Source of the DNA: Datnioides undecimradiatus | Taxonomy: Eukaryota > Chordata > Actinopteri > Lobotiformes > Datnioididae | NCBI GenBank assembly: GCA_008933995.1 | Contig: WARS01000046.1 | Location: 10,120,526-10,184,525, forward strand | DNA length: 64,000 bases | Reading direction: 5' to 3' | Shown: positions 1 through 14,198 of the stretch, piece by piece | How positions within the stretch are numbered: the stretch's first letter is position 1 | How the letters are laid out: every line of letters starts with the position of its first letter | The notes under the pieces: model-generated | Seen by the model: only the letters and a program-made list of their open reading frames with translations | What the model was told of the DNA's origin: nothing | Databases searched by the model: none | Made by a program: the position numbers and the translations under genes

Positions 1-3000
1 CCCAATCAAATGTTGTCATGCTAAACTAAGAAGGTGAACATGATAAATATTGTACCCTCTGAAAATTAGCATCTTAGCATTGTCATTGTGGTAATTAAGC
101 ATTTTAATGTTAGCTCACTGCTATATCTCACACAGCTTATTGCTGACTAAGCTTTGTTTCTTCTACCAGAGTCTGATTAAAGGAAAACAACGGAATAACA
201 CTTCATCTAAAATCATTTAGATGAATTAAAAGGAAAATGATAATGTGATAATGAAATTTAAAGCGACAATGACCATAACCCCATAACCTGGATCATAGAC
301 TAACTAAATGTCTTGAGAGAGGCAGGTAGATCTGCTGCCAAAGACTTCCAAAATCTTTTCACCGAATGCTGGATTGCTTCTTCTGAATGTCTTTCATTAC
401 ACAAAGGGTCTAGTTCCAATATGTGCAGGCCTCATGTTTAGACAAGTGGTCCGATGAGAAAACTGAGATTTTGGATCCCAGATTTGCCAAAAAAAAGTGG
501 ATCAGGCAAGTGAATGCGACCTCCTCTCCACTCCATCAGCTAATACCGTAGAAATGTCCTTGAGCAAATTTCTTAAGGTCCAAAATTGCTCTGGTGGAGC
601 TGCCCAGTGGACCAACACTAGAAGCCTGTGGTTGCACTGGGCAGCTGCCAGATATGAATGTGTGTAACTTTGTACGTGTGAAGCAGGGTGTTGATGAAAG
701 AGAGTATGTGTGCTTGGCAAATATTCCTAGGATAAATTAAGGCAAAAAGCAAAAGCCTATGCTGAGAGCTAAAAAGAAAGCGTCTGATGTGGTGGCAGAT
801 TTGTGCTTTGAGGTTCAGACTGTGAACTGGTCACAGAACAAGAACATGGGGACGGGTTTAGCTCAAGTCCTACCCAAGCCTGTTTAGCTTTGGTATATCT
901 TTGGGTGAGAAGATGCTGCCTCAGCCCACAAAGAAAAGCTAAAGAAGATTAATCAAAGTTTTATAAAACTCATCTAAAACTGAGATTTGATCTTCACGAA
1001 GTTTAGATTGTCTTGTAGGTCATTTTGTCCTATTTCATCTCAGCGTCTCATTCACATTCACATTATGTTGTCATGTTATCTCATCTAATCTGTAGACTTC
1101 ATCTCATCTTGTCCGGTCTTGTATATATCAGCTGGAGTAATCTCAGGTGCACGTTGACAGTTGAAGGTAAATGCCAGACTGTGAAATGGAAACAAGCAGT
1201 CTGAGAATCCCCCATGTGTGAAAACATGACGAACATATCACAACACTGTGAGTAAACCCAGGGCCTCGCTCCTTTCACTCCTTCCCTCTCATGAGCTTAC
1301 TATCCACCTCTCCACCTTGCTCTCCCTCCCTCTTACATTCATCCTTCCTCTGTCTGTCTCACAGACTTGTGGTTATTCATATATCTGGTGTTTGTGACAG
1401 CAAGCTGTGTTTACTGAGCAGCTTTCACCCGACCATCACCGCAGCCCCACCCATCAACCCCTCTTAACCTTTGACCTCAACAGCCCCACCTGCCCCACTC
1501 AAACACACACACGCACACACTCTTCACACCTCTTCTTCTGTTAGCTTTGACCACCTCTGACGTCAAACGCCTTTCAATGCAGCTGATTAACAGGTGTAAT
1601 TTACTCAGGCCAGGAGCTGTAAATAATGGGTGTGAATTCCTGCTTGTTTGGTGTAGTCCGGTAAGTCGAACACACTGAAACAAACAAATGGTAAAATAAT
1701 TTGCATCATCGAGTGTTTCAAATCTCTTCAAGTCTTCCTTTGTGCAAACTGAATGCTGGTCTTTAAAATCTAAAAATGTCCCATTTGTAAAGAATTAATT
1801 GAACTAAGTTACTGATATCAACATATTGCAATTTGATACTTTCTAAATGTTACTTCTCCACGCTCCTGCAAGAACGCTAATTTCTTGGTCCATTTTGATC
1901 GTTTAATAAGAATTTTTTTGTGTTTTTGTTTTCTCATTCTTTCAAAGTGGGCGAGGATCAGTTAATGAGAGGCGATGCCATGTATTTCTGCGCAGCAATC
2001 AGGATTTAGCAGTGTTACCTGCTTATCCTGTCACAGTTACTTTCTATAGTCTACCTCAGTGGAGGACTCAGGCTGTTTGAGGGTTAGGGGTGAAAAAATT
2101 ATGTTCACTGAAGGAGAACCCTTTAGGGAACTTAATCGTGTTTTATCTACCAAATTGGTTTCCAACAGGGCAACCAGCAGTGTTTTTCTTCAAACATGGG
2201 GGCACAAGAGAGGACAGTCCCTTCTTAAATCCCCTGCAAGTCCACTTGTGGCCTATTATCAGTCTAAAAAAGCCAAAAACGTTGAAGACTGCACGTAGCT
2301 ATCGCCATGGAAGAACAACAAACATAGAAAATGATGTAGATTTGGTTCCCTAATTACCTAAAATATGCAGTCTGGATGGGAATTCATCAAGCTTACTCCA
2401 CTGGCATGTTTTTCCTGCTTCATCCAGATCCTCCAAGTGTAACTGTAGTTCAACAGGAACTTCTAACCCAAAGCCAAATTCCTCCAGCTCCACCATGACA
2501 AACACCCACAATTTATTACCCACCATTACAGAAAAACCGAGGATCAAATACCTACCAGTGTACAAACCCAGACTCTAATTCCTATGGTCCCACCATAGTG
2601 AAGCCCAGAGTTAAATCCTTTCCACTGCATAACAATAACTATAGCTGAAGCCTGCCATGGCCTTGCTACTAGTGTGCATATGTGTGTCTCTGTTTGTGTG
2701 TATGTGTGTGTGGTCTGACCAGTGCCCACATCCTTCCAGAGTAACAACATGGCCACCTAGGAGACGCACATCCATTCCTCTATTACCTCCCTGCCTTCCT
2801 CCATCCCTACCTCCATCCTTCATTCTTCATCCCCACCAACGGTGAGGCGGCTGGACGTTATGACGTCTGTTGCTTTACACAAGGTCACCAAAGTTTGTCT
2901 TCCTGCATTTCTTCTCCTGGTTACATTTCTCTGTACAAACAGTCTCCTACACATATAGGAGATGATTTGAGGTGAGCAAACTGGCATGGTATTTAACTTG

Positions 3001-5182
3001 TTCGCACAAGATGTAGCATAAAATATTTGAGGTGAAGGTTGATGAAAGCCTCCTTTTACTTTCTCCGTTGCTACAAATGAATAAATCATTTTGTGCTGTA
3101 ATCAGAGATGTCTGCAGGATGGGAAACCGGGAGTTCAGGAAACTGTTGACACAAATCACCCTCCAGTATCAGCCAGCTGACAGCCAAGATACAACTCTGT
3201 GTTTTAAGGTCAGCATTTAAACCTCAAGGCTTAACCAAAACGGACAAATAGCTCCAGGAACAAGTTAGTAAGTACTGAAGAACTAAGATTTTAGCAATAA
3301 TATGACTTTTTAAAAAATAGAAACTGGTACAAGTTTTTAAATTTAAAAGGCACCCAGATTTGTGAAACAAATCCCTGTGATACGGAGATAGACACACATA
3401 CCTGTGAGACATTTACAGTAATAGCTTGAGAGACTGCAGGAAAGAAGACAGCTGACAGGACAGAACAAGTGCCTGTGCCTTAAGGCAGAGCAGCTACATG
3501 ACAATGACCGCAGCTGAAAGTGTTTAATCCTGGAAAATTAGTCTTCCAGGTGTTTGGAAAAGACTTGTGTGCTGTTTGGTGCTGGCCTTGTACAGTGGGA
3601 TTATTGCCAAAAGGTGGGATAAAGCAGTGAGACAAACAAATCTATCGATTAGCTGAAAGGAGCTAAAAAGGCCTGAGGGAACTGCAGTTATGTGATTACT
3701 CTCTGTAGGCTTGTTAGTATGAGCAATGGTTATCATATGTTACATGGTTGTTTGATCTATTGTTCACATTAAAAAAATGATTGGTGCAGATTCAAAGATT
3801 ATTTTCTCAGCCACACTGTGATTTGCAGAGAGAGATTTTTAGGAACTGAGGCTGCAAAGACAGCAAGATTGTCTTCCTACGTATAAAGACACTATGTATT
3901 TCTCCTTTTTCAAAATTTAATATGGACGGATAAGGACATTGTTTTGACTAGGACTTTCATAAACAGATATTTTGTCTTTTTTGTCCGTCTGCTGTCATTA
4001 GTCATGAAATGATCAGCCACCTTGGCGAATGTGAGCACGTTGTTTACTGACATCCCGTCACATGCTTTCTTGTGATTGAAGTTTTTTAGGCATCCACCAC
4101 GATGCTCCCGCCAGCATGTTAACTTACCCGCTGCTGGTTTGAGTCCGAGAGGCTGTCCAAGTTCAGAAAAACAGCATCTGCACTTACTTGATGTTAGTTA
4201 TTTGTTTGTTTTTCAGTGCAGAAGGAATAAGCAGTTGTGCGCAGGTGCATTGAGGCTTTCTTCAGTGCGCAAGCTTGGAATTTTGACTTTGAAACGGCAG
4301 GTGAGTGCAGCGGTTTCCTCTCACTGTGGAACATCCTGTCACATACCTGAGAGCTACTTCCTCTGCAGAAAAACATCAATATTTACCAGAATACACAGAA
4401 GCCTCTAAATCTAAAACCCCTTTACCCGCTAGCATGTTTTTCTGTTCTAGTGCCAGTTGTCATCCCACCAGTGCCAGCCCTACCACATCTTTATTTATGA
4501 CTTTTTTTCCTAAATATTCCTTTTCAGAGAGAGAGAGGGACATTTTAATAGCAAACACTCTGCATTCCTGCTGCCGGACCAGAGCCGGACTCCAAAGTAA
4601 AGTTTACATTCCTGGGCTGCTGAGAGGAATGCTGCCCTCTGGGGATCTGGATCAGACCTGAGGATTACAAGTCAGGGATCATGGATGGATACCAGGATGC
4701 TCAGTTACACTTAAGTTTTGAATGCCACACGACTAACTTTGTATTTATCAGATGACTCTGATCTGTGGCACTACAGTGGCCCCGGAAATGTGTCAAATTA
4801 ATAGCCACATAACGTCTTTTGTGATTGTCAGAGTTGATGATTTTCTTTTTTTATACAGAGTCTAAACTAAATCATGATGCAGACGTAATACTCAGTGATG
4901 AAACAGCTTTGTCAAGTGGCCAGCAAATGAGGCTACATTTAACAGACACACAAGCAAAATCTTTACTTATCTAACTACCTGAATTAGCATCCTTAATATT
5001 GCATATCAGCTCTGAAATGATGTTGCTCTTCAAATACATGTTGAATCACCCTGAGGTAAATGGAGTTTCTGTTAATGTGAATGTCTTGAAAGAGGGCTGA
5101 CACACAATGGGCTGTAGCTAGCCTAAAAATAGTGAGGGTATCTGTGTAGATACAACACTGTACAAGTAGATGTGCTGTAATG

Positions 5183-5214
<32 letters not shown>
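5183..5214. repeat. (GA)n microsatellite
   Basis: Imperfect GA dinucleotide tract interrupted by one CGA, in intergenic DNA. Confidence 0.9.
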
Positions 5215-5738
5215 TGGTTAAAAATAGGATCCAGCTATGACAAGGACAGGGCTGCAGCTAACACGACTGAACTGAAAAAAATAATGTACCACTCTGTAGT
5301 GAAAGCTACTCTACCTGATAGCTATCATTACCTCATCTGCACCCCAGAGCAGAGCAGGGATTCGTTGTCTCACTCAAGGACACTTCTGCATTACGGCTGC
5401 TGGAGGGCTTGAAACTAAGCAGCCACTTTGAAGGACAGTCTGGACTTTGATCTAAGCTAATTAACATGGATCGGACCAGAAACATCTCAGTCAAGAAAGA
5501 TCAAAGCTGTGACTGCCTGTGATAAAGGCCGAATCAAGTTTGGTGGAGCTTTTATTCTGTTACTGTATGTGATGGTTTGCATATGTTTACAGTTGTTATC
5601 AGTGAGCAGTGACATTGTGCTGTCAGGCTACTGTTTAACTGTACCTGCAATAAAGTGTGATCAATACAAGGTAATATTAATATATAGTTGTTTGTTGTGG
5701 ACTTGTACACGCTGAGGGTTATGGTACACAGTCCAGCA

Positions 5739-5752
5739 CTGCCCCCTGCTGG
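5739..5752 (-). promoter_or_regulatory. CTCF-like motif
   Basis: The minus strand reads CCAGCAGGGGGCAG, which fits every position of the consensus core CCASYAGRKGGCRS. A motif match alone does not show binding; similar 14-mers are also carried by some fish repeats. Confidence 0.35.
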
Positions 5753-6647
5753 CAGAAATAATTACGTACTTTTGCTTATCTTATGCAGAGAAAGACCCCC
5801 CCCCATAGAAAATTAAGTGCACATTTCAGGAATATTAGGATGTGCATTGGCAGGTTTCAATAAATTAAGAAATATAGAAATATAACTTATTGTGTTTAAC
5901 TGTCCTTACATAAAACGTAAATCATGTCTGTGAATCCTATTTAATCAGCCTACAACTGAAATATTCATACAAATTTAAAATGCATTATTTGATTGCATCA
6001 AAAATGTTTAATGAAAGAGTTGTGTCCCCACCACTGTGTAGTTTTCTTGTATCCCTTTAGCCTATAGCCAGCTGTTGTTGTTGCCAATCTGCCTGTGATC
6101 TAAAAATACACACAAATGACAGGAAATTAAAAGAAAAACAGAAGTTGTTTCAGACAAAGACCGAAGCTCACAAAGCTCACCTTGTGTTTTTGCTCCAGAA
6201 AGTCACCGTCGCTGTTAGCGTCACATATTTAGAGTAGCTGCTTTCAAGCTTCCAAATGTAAAAGGAAAATAATAGCAAGTCATTTCCTCCAAACCTTTTT
6301 CTGATGTCACAACTACAAGACTTGACTTCTGTGAGCTCATTGTTTTTGAGGGAAGTCCTTGAGTGAACTTGACTTCTGCCATTATGTGTCCCAGACACAT
6401 TATGCACATTAGAAAGCACATCAACAGGTTTTTTTTTTCTGCCTAAAAGTTGTGCCTGGGTGCAGTCTGCTGGACTCACATGTGTACTGCTGTTTTGTAT
6501 TTATCTTAAATGCAGCAGAAACCTAAATGTAAAGGTAAATGTCAACTGAATAACAACAAAATAACTTTCTCTGTGTCAATTAATCTGAAGCCAAACCAAA
6601 CTTCCGATGCAGTCATTTTGCACCCGCTCAGACTTTCCTCATCCTCC

Positions 6648-7031
6648 TCAACTGTGACATTTGTGTTTGGAAGGAAAGTCCTGCTCAGCACTTTGCAGCA
6701 ACCTGCTACTTTCTATGTGTGTGTGTAACCAGCCCAAAATACTCCCTGTCCCACTGACGCCGAGTTCAACTTGTTCTCTGCCCGAGTGATGGATCTGCAA
6801 CACTGTGTCCAAATCCACCTCATCTCCCACTCTGCCAAGGAAACTTTTTCCCTCTGCGTCACAGCCGTCTGTTACTTCCACATCCCTATCCAACTCTAAC
6901 ACCGTCTCTTCTGACAAATACAAGCTGACTCCTGTCTGCTCTTTGATTTCCTCCTCTAATGGCTGCCCAAGACCTGCTTTCTCCACCCGATGCTGTGAAC
7001 ATGGAGATGACATGTAATGTGATTTTCTCAC
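6648..7031 (-). other. Unassigned open reading frame (127 codons)
   Basis: The longest unexplained open frame in the left 9 kb. The minus-strand translation is acidic, with several Glu/Asp runs, and resembles no family that I recognise. The plus strand is also open for 70 codons over the same bases, Ser/Thr rich, so coding strand and coding status are both undecided. No convincing splice partners were found nearby. It may be chance, a stray exon of an unrecognised gene, or a decayed insertion. Confidence 0.15.
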
Positions 7032-9396
7032 CAGATATTATGCTGTTCTTACACGCAGAATATGCTAAGATTATAAAAATGCAGAATTATTGCTCCTCGT
7101 GAAATTAGAACAAGCCCTTGCATCACAAGCAGATATAATTAATGACCACCCCAAATGCACAACAGCTGTTCCCAATTTCATGCTCAGAATAATAATAATA
7201 ATAACTTTGAGCTAAAATTCCTTATTAGCCGGTGCAGATAAGTTTAGCCAGTTATCTTGCTCAGCTCATGGCTGTGCCTAAAAACTTTATTGACTTTTAA
7301 AACCCTCTATCTTCTTAGTGAGTGTTTTCCAGGCAAATCTCAAAAAGACATTTCCTGCACCCTGTTGTCAGTCAGCTGCAAGAGTGGGAGGTGTGGCGAT
7401 GGCTCAGGTGAGTTGATTGTCACGGCTGGTGCTTGTTGACTAATCACACTCTCTTTAAATGCAGTCGGGTGGTGGGTGCTCAGATGACTGCCTCACAATA
7501 GAGACAGCCATGTCACCTCATTACATCTTCGTGTTATGTTGCGTACTTGCATTACGAGAGTGTTGAGATCGTGTGAGCAGTGTGGGACTACAAGACATTT
7601 GCCTGTGAGCTGACTGCCAGTGTAGCTCATGATAACAGAGACTTGGTGTATTGTTACCCATTCAACTTCCCTAAATATGTGCCCTACGAAGTGTTTACGC
7701 TGTCCATCAAAAGACTTAATGAAAGCACTAGAAAACGTAAGAGTCACTTTTAAATAAGAACCAAATTATGTGACCTATCAGCTGACACTCGTCAAACAAC
7801 CTGCCAGCAAGCCTCATTTATTCATTTAATCTGAAAATAGTATGTCGGATGATTTAAATGAAAACGTCCATATAGTTTTACTGCTGAATAATGTAAACAT
7901 GTAAATATCTAACTGTAAGACTCCAGTTCCCTTTATGTTGGAACAAAGACTGAGTTTGGTGATAAATGAGAGCTAAATGTAAAAATCAAACACACATCAG
8001 TTTGCCATAAATCATTCTTCTCATTTCAGGTTCAGTACATTCAGGTCATTTATTCGACACATAGTAGGCAGCTAAACTCTCAGAATTAATAACATACAAG
8101 TAATCATAAGTTTACATTTGGTTGTAAATAAAAAAATATTTACTTTAGATTACTGCAAGTTAAGTTTCATGTTTGCAAAACATCACTGTGAAAAATAGCG
8201 AACTTTCCTCTGACAAAAAAGCTCCCGCATAGAAACTGTCCACCCACACAGGCCACCTTCAGCAACAAGGTCTAATGACCCACAGAAGTGACACCTGTGT
8301 GGTGTGGAGGACCTTCACACAGAGCATGTCTAAGGATTGTAGGTTAAAACAAACTGTAAAACACAGCTCCAAATGACTTTCATGCATGCATCATACATTA
8401 TTTTTGTGTGATTACCTGTGATGTGACAGGTAATTGACTTTAATTAAAAAAGGTATTTTCCTTCCTGATAAGCTGTACAGTTTAGGCTAACAAAAGGGAA
8501 CAATAAAATCTTTTTCAATAACTCGAGTGATTGGTTAAAAGTGGAGTGTAATATCCTGTCCTAAGCACATAAGTTAGGATGGGTATGTACAGTACTTTTT
8601 GGTTCATCATTAGACTGCAACAACATGAATTTGAGTAAAACTTTGCTATTTAATTTAATTAATTCTTACTTAAAATACAGGGAATAACCGATAAAAAAGC
8701 AGGTGCAATATTTGATTGCAGTCTGGTTCCGTTTGTATCATGGACCAGCGCGGACTCTCCCAAAATTTACATAGTGCTCTTGATTCATAGTTTAATAGCA
8801 GAGAAACATTTAGCGTGTGAGCTTTTCATATCTAAACTGATAAAAAGAAAGCAGCAGCAGCTAGATGACACTTTGAAGAGAATGATCTGAAGGTTAATCC
8901 CTTCTTACTCACCTACAGCTACTTGCTACTTCGCTGGACCCAAAAGCGTCATCTTGACTGTAATTACATTTAGCATTCAGAGCTGCTGGAGCCAATATGG
9001 CTGCCACAAGGCACAGAAATGCTCCACTTTCCACCTGTTTACACCTTCCTGTGACACTCAGACAAGAACTTAAACCCTTGAAGATTCAAACATTAAATGT
9101 AATGGACCTAGTTTTGTTTTCACAGTAAAAGGAATTTGCAGTCCTGTGAACGAGGACAGTAATATATTGAAAACATAATCAGGTCCAAGAAGGGTGCAGT
9201 ATCAGTGACTTTCCTCATGAGAGGGGTGAAAAAAGGGCAGTGAGGAGAGGAAAGGTGGTGATTTGCTGTGCTTAAGGCAAAGAGTGATTTGTGATTCTGG
9301 GCTGCAAAAACAAAATTGACTTGACATGACTTTGTCCAGGCGGATGACTAAACCGGAGAGGTGGAGGAGAGGAGGAGGAGGTGGAGGAAGAAACCT

Positions 9397-12300
9397 TCAT
9401 GATTTGACAGCACCCCAGATGATGAGTCCAATAATAACAGCAGCTACAGCCAACACGATCATCAGGATGCATATCTTCTTCCTGGAGCTCCGCTGGAGGG
9501 AGAAAAAAAGAGCACAAAGCTGTTGTTCATGTGATAAATAATTCTAAAATATCATGTGGAGTTTAATAAAGACGTGGACTGATTTTCTCAGAGTAGCTGA
9601 TGATTTGGAAGTGACTCACAGCCACAGCATGAATCAGATCACCTTGTGACTCAGCTTGTGCTTTTCTTTTCAGGTTTGCGCCTCTGTCTCTAAGTCTTAC
9701 TGAAACAGACCCGGCTAAGAACAAAGTAACAAGCTAACTACTCTAACATTTGAATCCCCTTCCTCGCCTTCTTCCTTCCCTTAATCCTTTCTTTGTGTAT
9801 CTGACTTTCTTCTTCTCCGTTCATCATCCCCTCTCTCCTGTCGAGTTTTACCTGGTAGTCTGCAGCACGTGCCAGCTGCTGCGTGGCGCTCTGGACGTTC
9901 ACATCTGCATTCTCCACATTGGCTTCTATACTGTCTGCGGGACACACAGAAAACACAAGTGTTGCACGTACAGCAGGTGGCACAAGTCTAAAAATGAGTA
10001 TTTTCAAAAACATACAAGAGTAGAGTAATTTCTATCTGATCACAGTTTGTTTGTTTGATTTTGGTGGCCTTTTTTTTTTTTTGTTTATCCAAAGGAAAAA
10101 GTGGTAAACAGCTAGCCTGGCCCTGTCCAAAGATACCATGGGTCTACCATCACCTCCAGAGTTAACTAATCAACATGTTATGTTTTTCGCCCTGGACAGA
10201 TCCATTTGAGTAACACTGTCCTTTCCTGCCCAAGTCTGTTGATACAAAAAACACAAGTGTTCTATGAGCAGATGACAAAAACTCACCGATCATGTCTCCC
10301 TGCTCATGGACCATCATCCCCAGGTCCTTGAAGATGTCATTGATATCTGTGATGTCAGCCTGAATCAAGCAGCACGAAGATAGACAGTTAATGAAAAACT
10401 GGTCACTCACGTCCATGACTTCATGGTTTACACAAAAACACAACAGGTGTACATATTAATGGTCATGCTGGTATGGACATTTGATTCTCAGGTGTACCTC
10501 CAACTGCCTGATGGCCGACTCTCTCTCCTGGATCAGCCTCAGGTCTTCTTCTGTGATGGCCTCAGTCTGAGCCTGCACCTGGGAATCACTGCAGGAACAA
10601 ATGTAGATGAAATCATCACTGTCATTATCATCAATATCATCATCAATATCAAAATCGATAGTGGACTTACTTTGGGAAATGAGACACATTTCCAAAGCTG
10701 TCTTCCGGCTGTCCTCCCTGCTAAAAGAAATAAGTTTAGATAAACATGTTGCACTTGTTGCACACAGTAGAGGACGTTCTTTACAGTGATAATTGGTGCA
10801 GCAGTGATTCAATATGTACAAGATGCTATAAAACCTACAGTGCCTGTGACTGTAATCCATTATTAATCATATCTTGGCTAAGTATCAGCAGCAATGCTCA
10901 CAGTTAAAAACTTATGTGTGTTGACATTTGGCAAATAAAACTTCATTTTCTTCTCCAGCCAAGACACGTTCCTTGCCAACCATTTAAAGCAGTAAGGCAC
11001 TGTTCCTGCTTATCAGCATGAACACAGCAGATACAGATACTTTTCTGCGCAGTGAAATAAAGCGGTGAGGGAACAGAGTTGCCAAGCGAGTACGCTCTCC
11101 TCTGGGAATCAGTGTCGAAAACAGTTCCAATTAAAAGGCACTGTCTGCGGCGCAGTAATGTGAGAGCTGCGTCTTGAGAAACTTCTATGCAAACTCTCAA
11201 ATAAATACAAACACAGAGCTAAAGTGGAGAAACTACTAAAACAAAAAATACACGCTCAACAGCAACTTCCCCTGTGTTAAGGTTTGATGAATACAGAAAA
11301 TAAGGTTCTGTTTTAAAACATCTACATCTTCCTTTTTGCTTATCTATATATAAATGCATCAGTAAGAAGATGTGGAAATGTGGTTCCTGCAGGGGGTGTT
11401 TCGACACGAAAATGATCTCTGCATCACCTCACCAATGTGAGTCAGGAAGCCTTCGTGAGAAGCAAAAGTGTTGGCCGTTACATAGTTTTAAAAATCGAAA
11501 TATGCCTACGTGAGGGTTGCTGATGAGAGAGCCAAAGGGACCACACAATCATGGGTTTTTTTGTATCACGTGATCCTATTTTTAGGTGGGACTGTCGTTT
11601 CAAAAAGCGTGGATGCACACTTTTTGTTCACATGGTAGTGTTTGCTCTAGCCACACTTTATGATGGTCTTACACTCTACCTTTTACTAGTGTTTGTCTCC
11701 ACCTGTTAGACTATTAATGATAATAAAATGAATAAAACATTCTTAAATGTAGGTTGCCTGTTTTCATGGGGGTTGCAAGGTTTGAATACTCTGAAAGAAG
11801 TGAAGGTCTCTGGCCACCCTTTCTGTGTTTCCTATTTAATGGTCAGTTTTGATCAGTTTTGTGCTCATGTTCTGCTTTGTTAAACACTGCTTTGAACTGC
11901 TTCTTAACTTAATCTGCTTTCTTTATATAAAGCTTCACTAATGCGCCAGAATGAAAAACAAAAGCCACTTTTGAATAACAAAGCATGAAGCCAAAACGTG
12001 TTGACTGAAATGTGGTTTTTCACTGGTGCGTGGATTATTGGTCAACTGGTGGAGTATCATTTATCTCTGCCTATTTCACTGGTCTACACCTGACCTAGTA
12101 ACTTTGCACGCACAGCCTGTTACTCACCGACACCCTGGAGCTGGCTCTGACTCTGGCCACAAACTCTCTCTCTTTGTCGGCCGCCTGCCGCTGGATCTTT
12201 TGGAAGTTGTTCAGAGCGGCGGAGAAGTCATTCAACAGTCGCTCCCTCTGTATCTTTCTCTGCCTCTAAAACACACGCAGAATAAAAATGGAAAAGTTTG

Positions 12301-13121
12301 GGACAAGCAAGCAGTCCAGTACTAATGTGATGTTAACAAGCAGGGAAGTATGACTGTGGAGAAAGTTAGGAGGCAAGTACCTGATCAGGGCCAACAGGAA
12401 GTGCACTGAATGCCTTTATCAGTTTGTCGGTCTCCTTTGCTAGCTGGTTGCCTTGCTGCTGTTTCTGTTGCCTGGTGACCAAAGACAAATATTTTTTTTT
12501 AGATTGAGTGAAAGCAGAGAAACACTGGGCAGACATTAAGAAAACAGATGATGGGAGAAGAAATGCTAAAGATTCAGATTGTGAATGAAAAACGCAACGA
12601 AACACACATCAAGAGCTGTGTGTGAGGCTGGTAATAAAGGCATTAGGCTGCGTCAGATTTAAAATTCAATATCGGGCCAGTAAAATTCTGTATGATAGAT
12701 CACATGACAACTTTAGACATGATTTAAAGGTTTAAGCTTTTCTCCACCTGCGCAAAGACTTTCACCGCAACAGACCAATTATGCTAACCCGACCGAGCCC
12801 CCATAACTTACAGCGTCTGTCGTAGTTGGCTGCTGTCGTGCTCTGTTCCCAGCATATAAACTGCCCTCTGCAGCTCAGAGGCTGGTGAGGAAAAAAAGGC
12901 ATTGTTTATCTGAAGTGACACCACGTATCTACATTCAAGTGGGTGTGATCTGAATGTTGCAGCAGCTGCTGCTGCTGATGATGATGATGATAGTGATGAC
13001 TTCTGTGAGTGTGCATGTATGTCGTGTGTGTATTACTCAGCAGAGTCAGCTTCTGGATGTTGGAGCTGATGTTTTGAACCAAAGCACTGGGCTCCTCTGG
13101 AAACCCAGCATGGTAGGCCAT
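9397..13121 (-). CDS. stx7l: Syntaxin-7-like endosomal Qa-SNARE
   Basis: Qa-SNARE expected on late endosome and lysosome membranes, where syntaxin 7 pairs with VTI1B, STX8 and VAMP7/8 in fusion. Nine coding exons join in phase to 258 residues (human STX7 has 261): 13121-13037, 12881-12812, 12471-12381, 12265-12128, 10720-10671, 10588-10498, 10359-10287, 9934-9852, 9492-9397. The N-terminal half is the Habc region. The SNARE motif covers about residues 163-225 with the zero-layer glutamine at Q195 (VHEQGDMID). A single C-terminal anchor runs from I234 to V256. The segment [14 protein letters not shown] and the N-terminal ISSNIQK favour STX7 over STX12. The start ATG lies 9 bases into an exon whose acceptor is at 13131-13132, so the 5' UTR is spliced. 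Teleosts have stx7-like paralogues, so the exact symbol is less certain than the family. Confidence 0.95.
10090..10180 (+). mobile_element. Fragment of repeat family 1 in an stx7l intron
   Basis: It carries an AACAGCTAGCCTGG block followed by a TCCAAAG block and a CTAATCAACATGTTA-like block, the same order as in the copy at 33.8-34.3 kb. Both ends are missing. Confidence 0.5.
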
Positions 13122-14158
13122 GATGGAGAGCTGCGAGGACAAATACCAAACTTCATTCATTCATTCAGTCAGAGTCAAAGGTGTCATCACCATTGTTACT
13201 GTGGTTCATGCCTGTTTATATCCGATGGTGTGATCGGATCATTAGTAAATGACAGTAGCCAGTCAGCTGTCAGTAGTGATGGCTGTCTGCATAGTACACA
13301 CCTCCCCCTGACCTTAGTCAAAGCTAACACCCTAACACCACAAGATGAGAATATGACTGCATGAAACCTCGTCCGCAAGTTAGCAGAGAAGGTACTTTGT
13401 TTGCTAACAGTGATAGATAAGTTGGTTCAACAGTAAGACAAAGAATAATTAATAGTTGAAATAGTTTGCTTAACCTGACGGATAAAGAGTTACAGCGATT
13501 AGCTAAATGTAACGGATAAAATGTTAAAAAGAGCACAATATTTTTTACATGTATACATTTTTTATTTTTACATGTATTTCTATCATATCATTGTACCAGT
13601 TCCAATGTGCACAGATATGTAATCTCCTTTCATCCAGGACAATTAGCAGTATTTTGGTCTGACCTAATTATTAAACTTTAATATGTTCAATAAGAAAGTT
13701 ACTTGTTTGAGTTCCTCTGCACATTTGTATTGAAGAGGTTTTTTCATATCAGCTCAAACATTCCCTATGTATTGGCCTTCAAATCAGTACTGAAAAGAAA
13801 AGAATCACTATTTTGTAGAAGCACTGGTCCAAAACCATTAAAATGGACCCATGTAAACCTAAAGCACACATGTTGTACATTGTAATTCTACTTAATAGTT
13901 TGATGTCATTGAAGCCCGAACAGGGTTGGGTCAGGAATATTTACCATAATCCAGTCAAGCACACTTCCTGTACTGTTGAGTCAAGAGGACTGAAACCATG
14001 ACCAGCGGTATGCAAATTACCATCTGCTGAGAAACCATCGAGCCTCTCCAGCCCTGCTATTACGAAGGGCGGGAATAATTCAGCTGCTTTTCACGTAAAC
14101 CAAATTATATACTGAATTATTACACTTTCTGACTTACTTGAACTTGTTGCACCCTCGC

Positions 14159-14198
14159 TGTGTGTGTGTGCGTGTGCGCGTGCGTGCGTGCGTGTGTC
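14159..14198. repeat. Alternating TG/CG tract in stx7l intron 1
   Basis: About 40 bases of almost unbroken purine-pyrimidine alternation mixing TG and CG steps, a classical Z-DNA-prone composition. It lies between the noncoding first exon and the first coding exon of the syntaxin gene. Confidence 0.8.

Larger units (their letters stand above)
1..8990. other. Intergenic DNA, no supported gene
   Basis: No exon chain or recognisable protein was found in this stretch on either strand. Open frames are short and lack homology that I recognise. It holds a GA microsatellite near 5.2 kb, a CTCF-like motif near 5.74 kb, and one longer unassigned open frame at 6.65-7.03 kb. Its right part probably contains the 3' UTR of the syntaxin gene, which is transcribed leftwards; an AATAAA on the minus strand at 8049-8054 is one possible poly(A) signal, but it lies 1.3 kb beyond the stop codon. 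Confidence 0.6.

Noticed and set aside
502..720. 72-codon minus-strand frame
   Set aside because: No homology, no splice context and no coding bias that I could see.
4076..4661. Two overlapping frames of 110 and 118 codons
   Set aside because: Low-complexity Ser/Pro/Cys-rich translations without family resemblance; typical chance frames in a stretch with few stop codons.
10456..10860. 134-codon minus-strand frame across the stx7l SNARE region
   Set aside because: Only 10498-10588 is exon in this frame. The part upstream of it is intron read-through, and exon 10671-10720 is used in a different frame ([13 protein letters not shown]).
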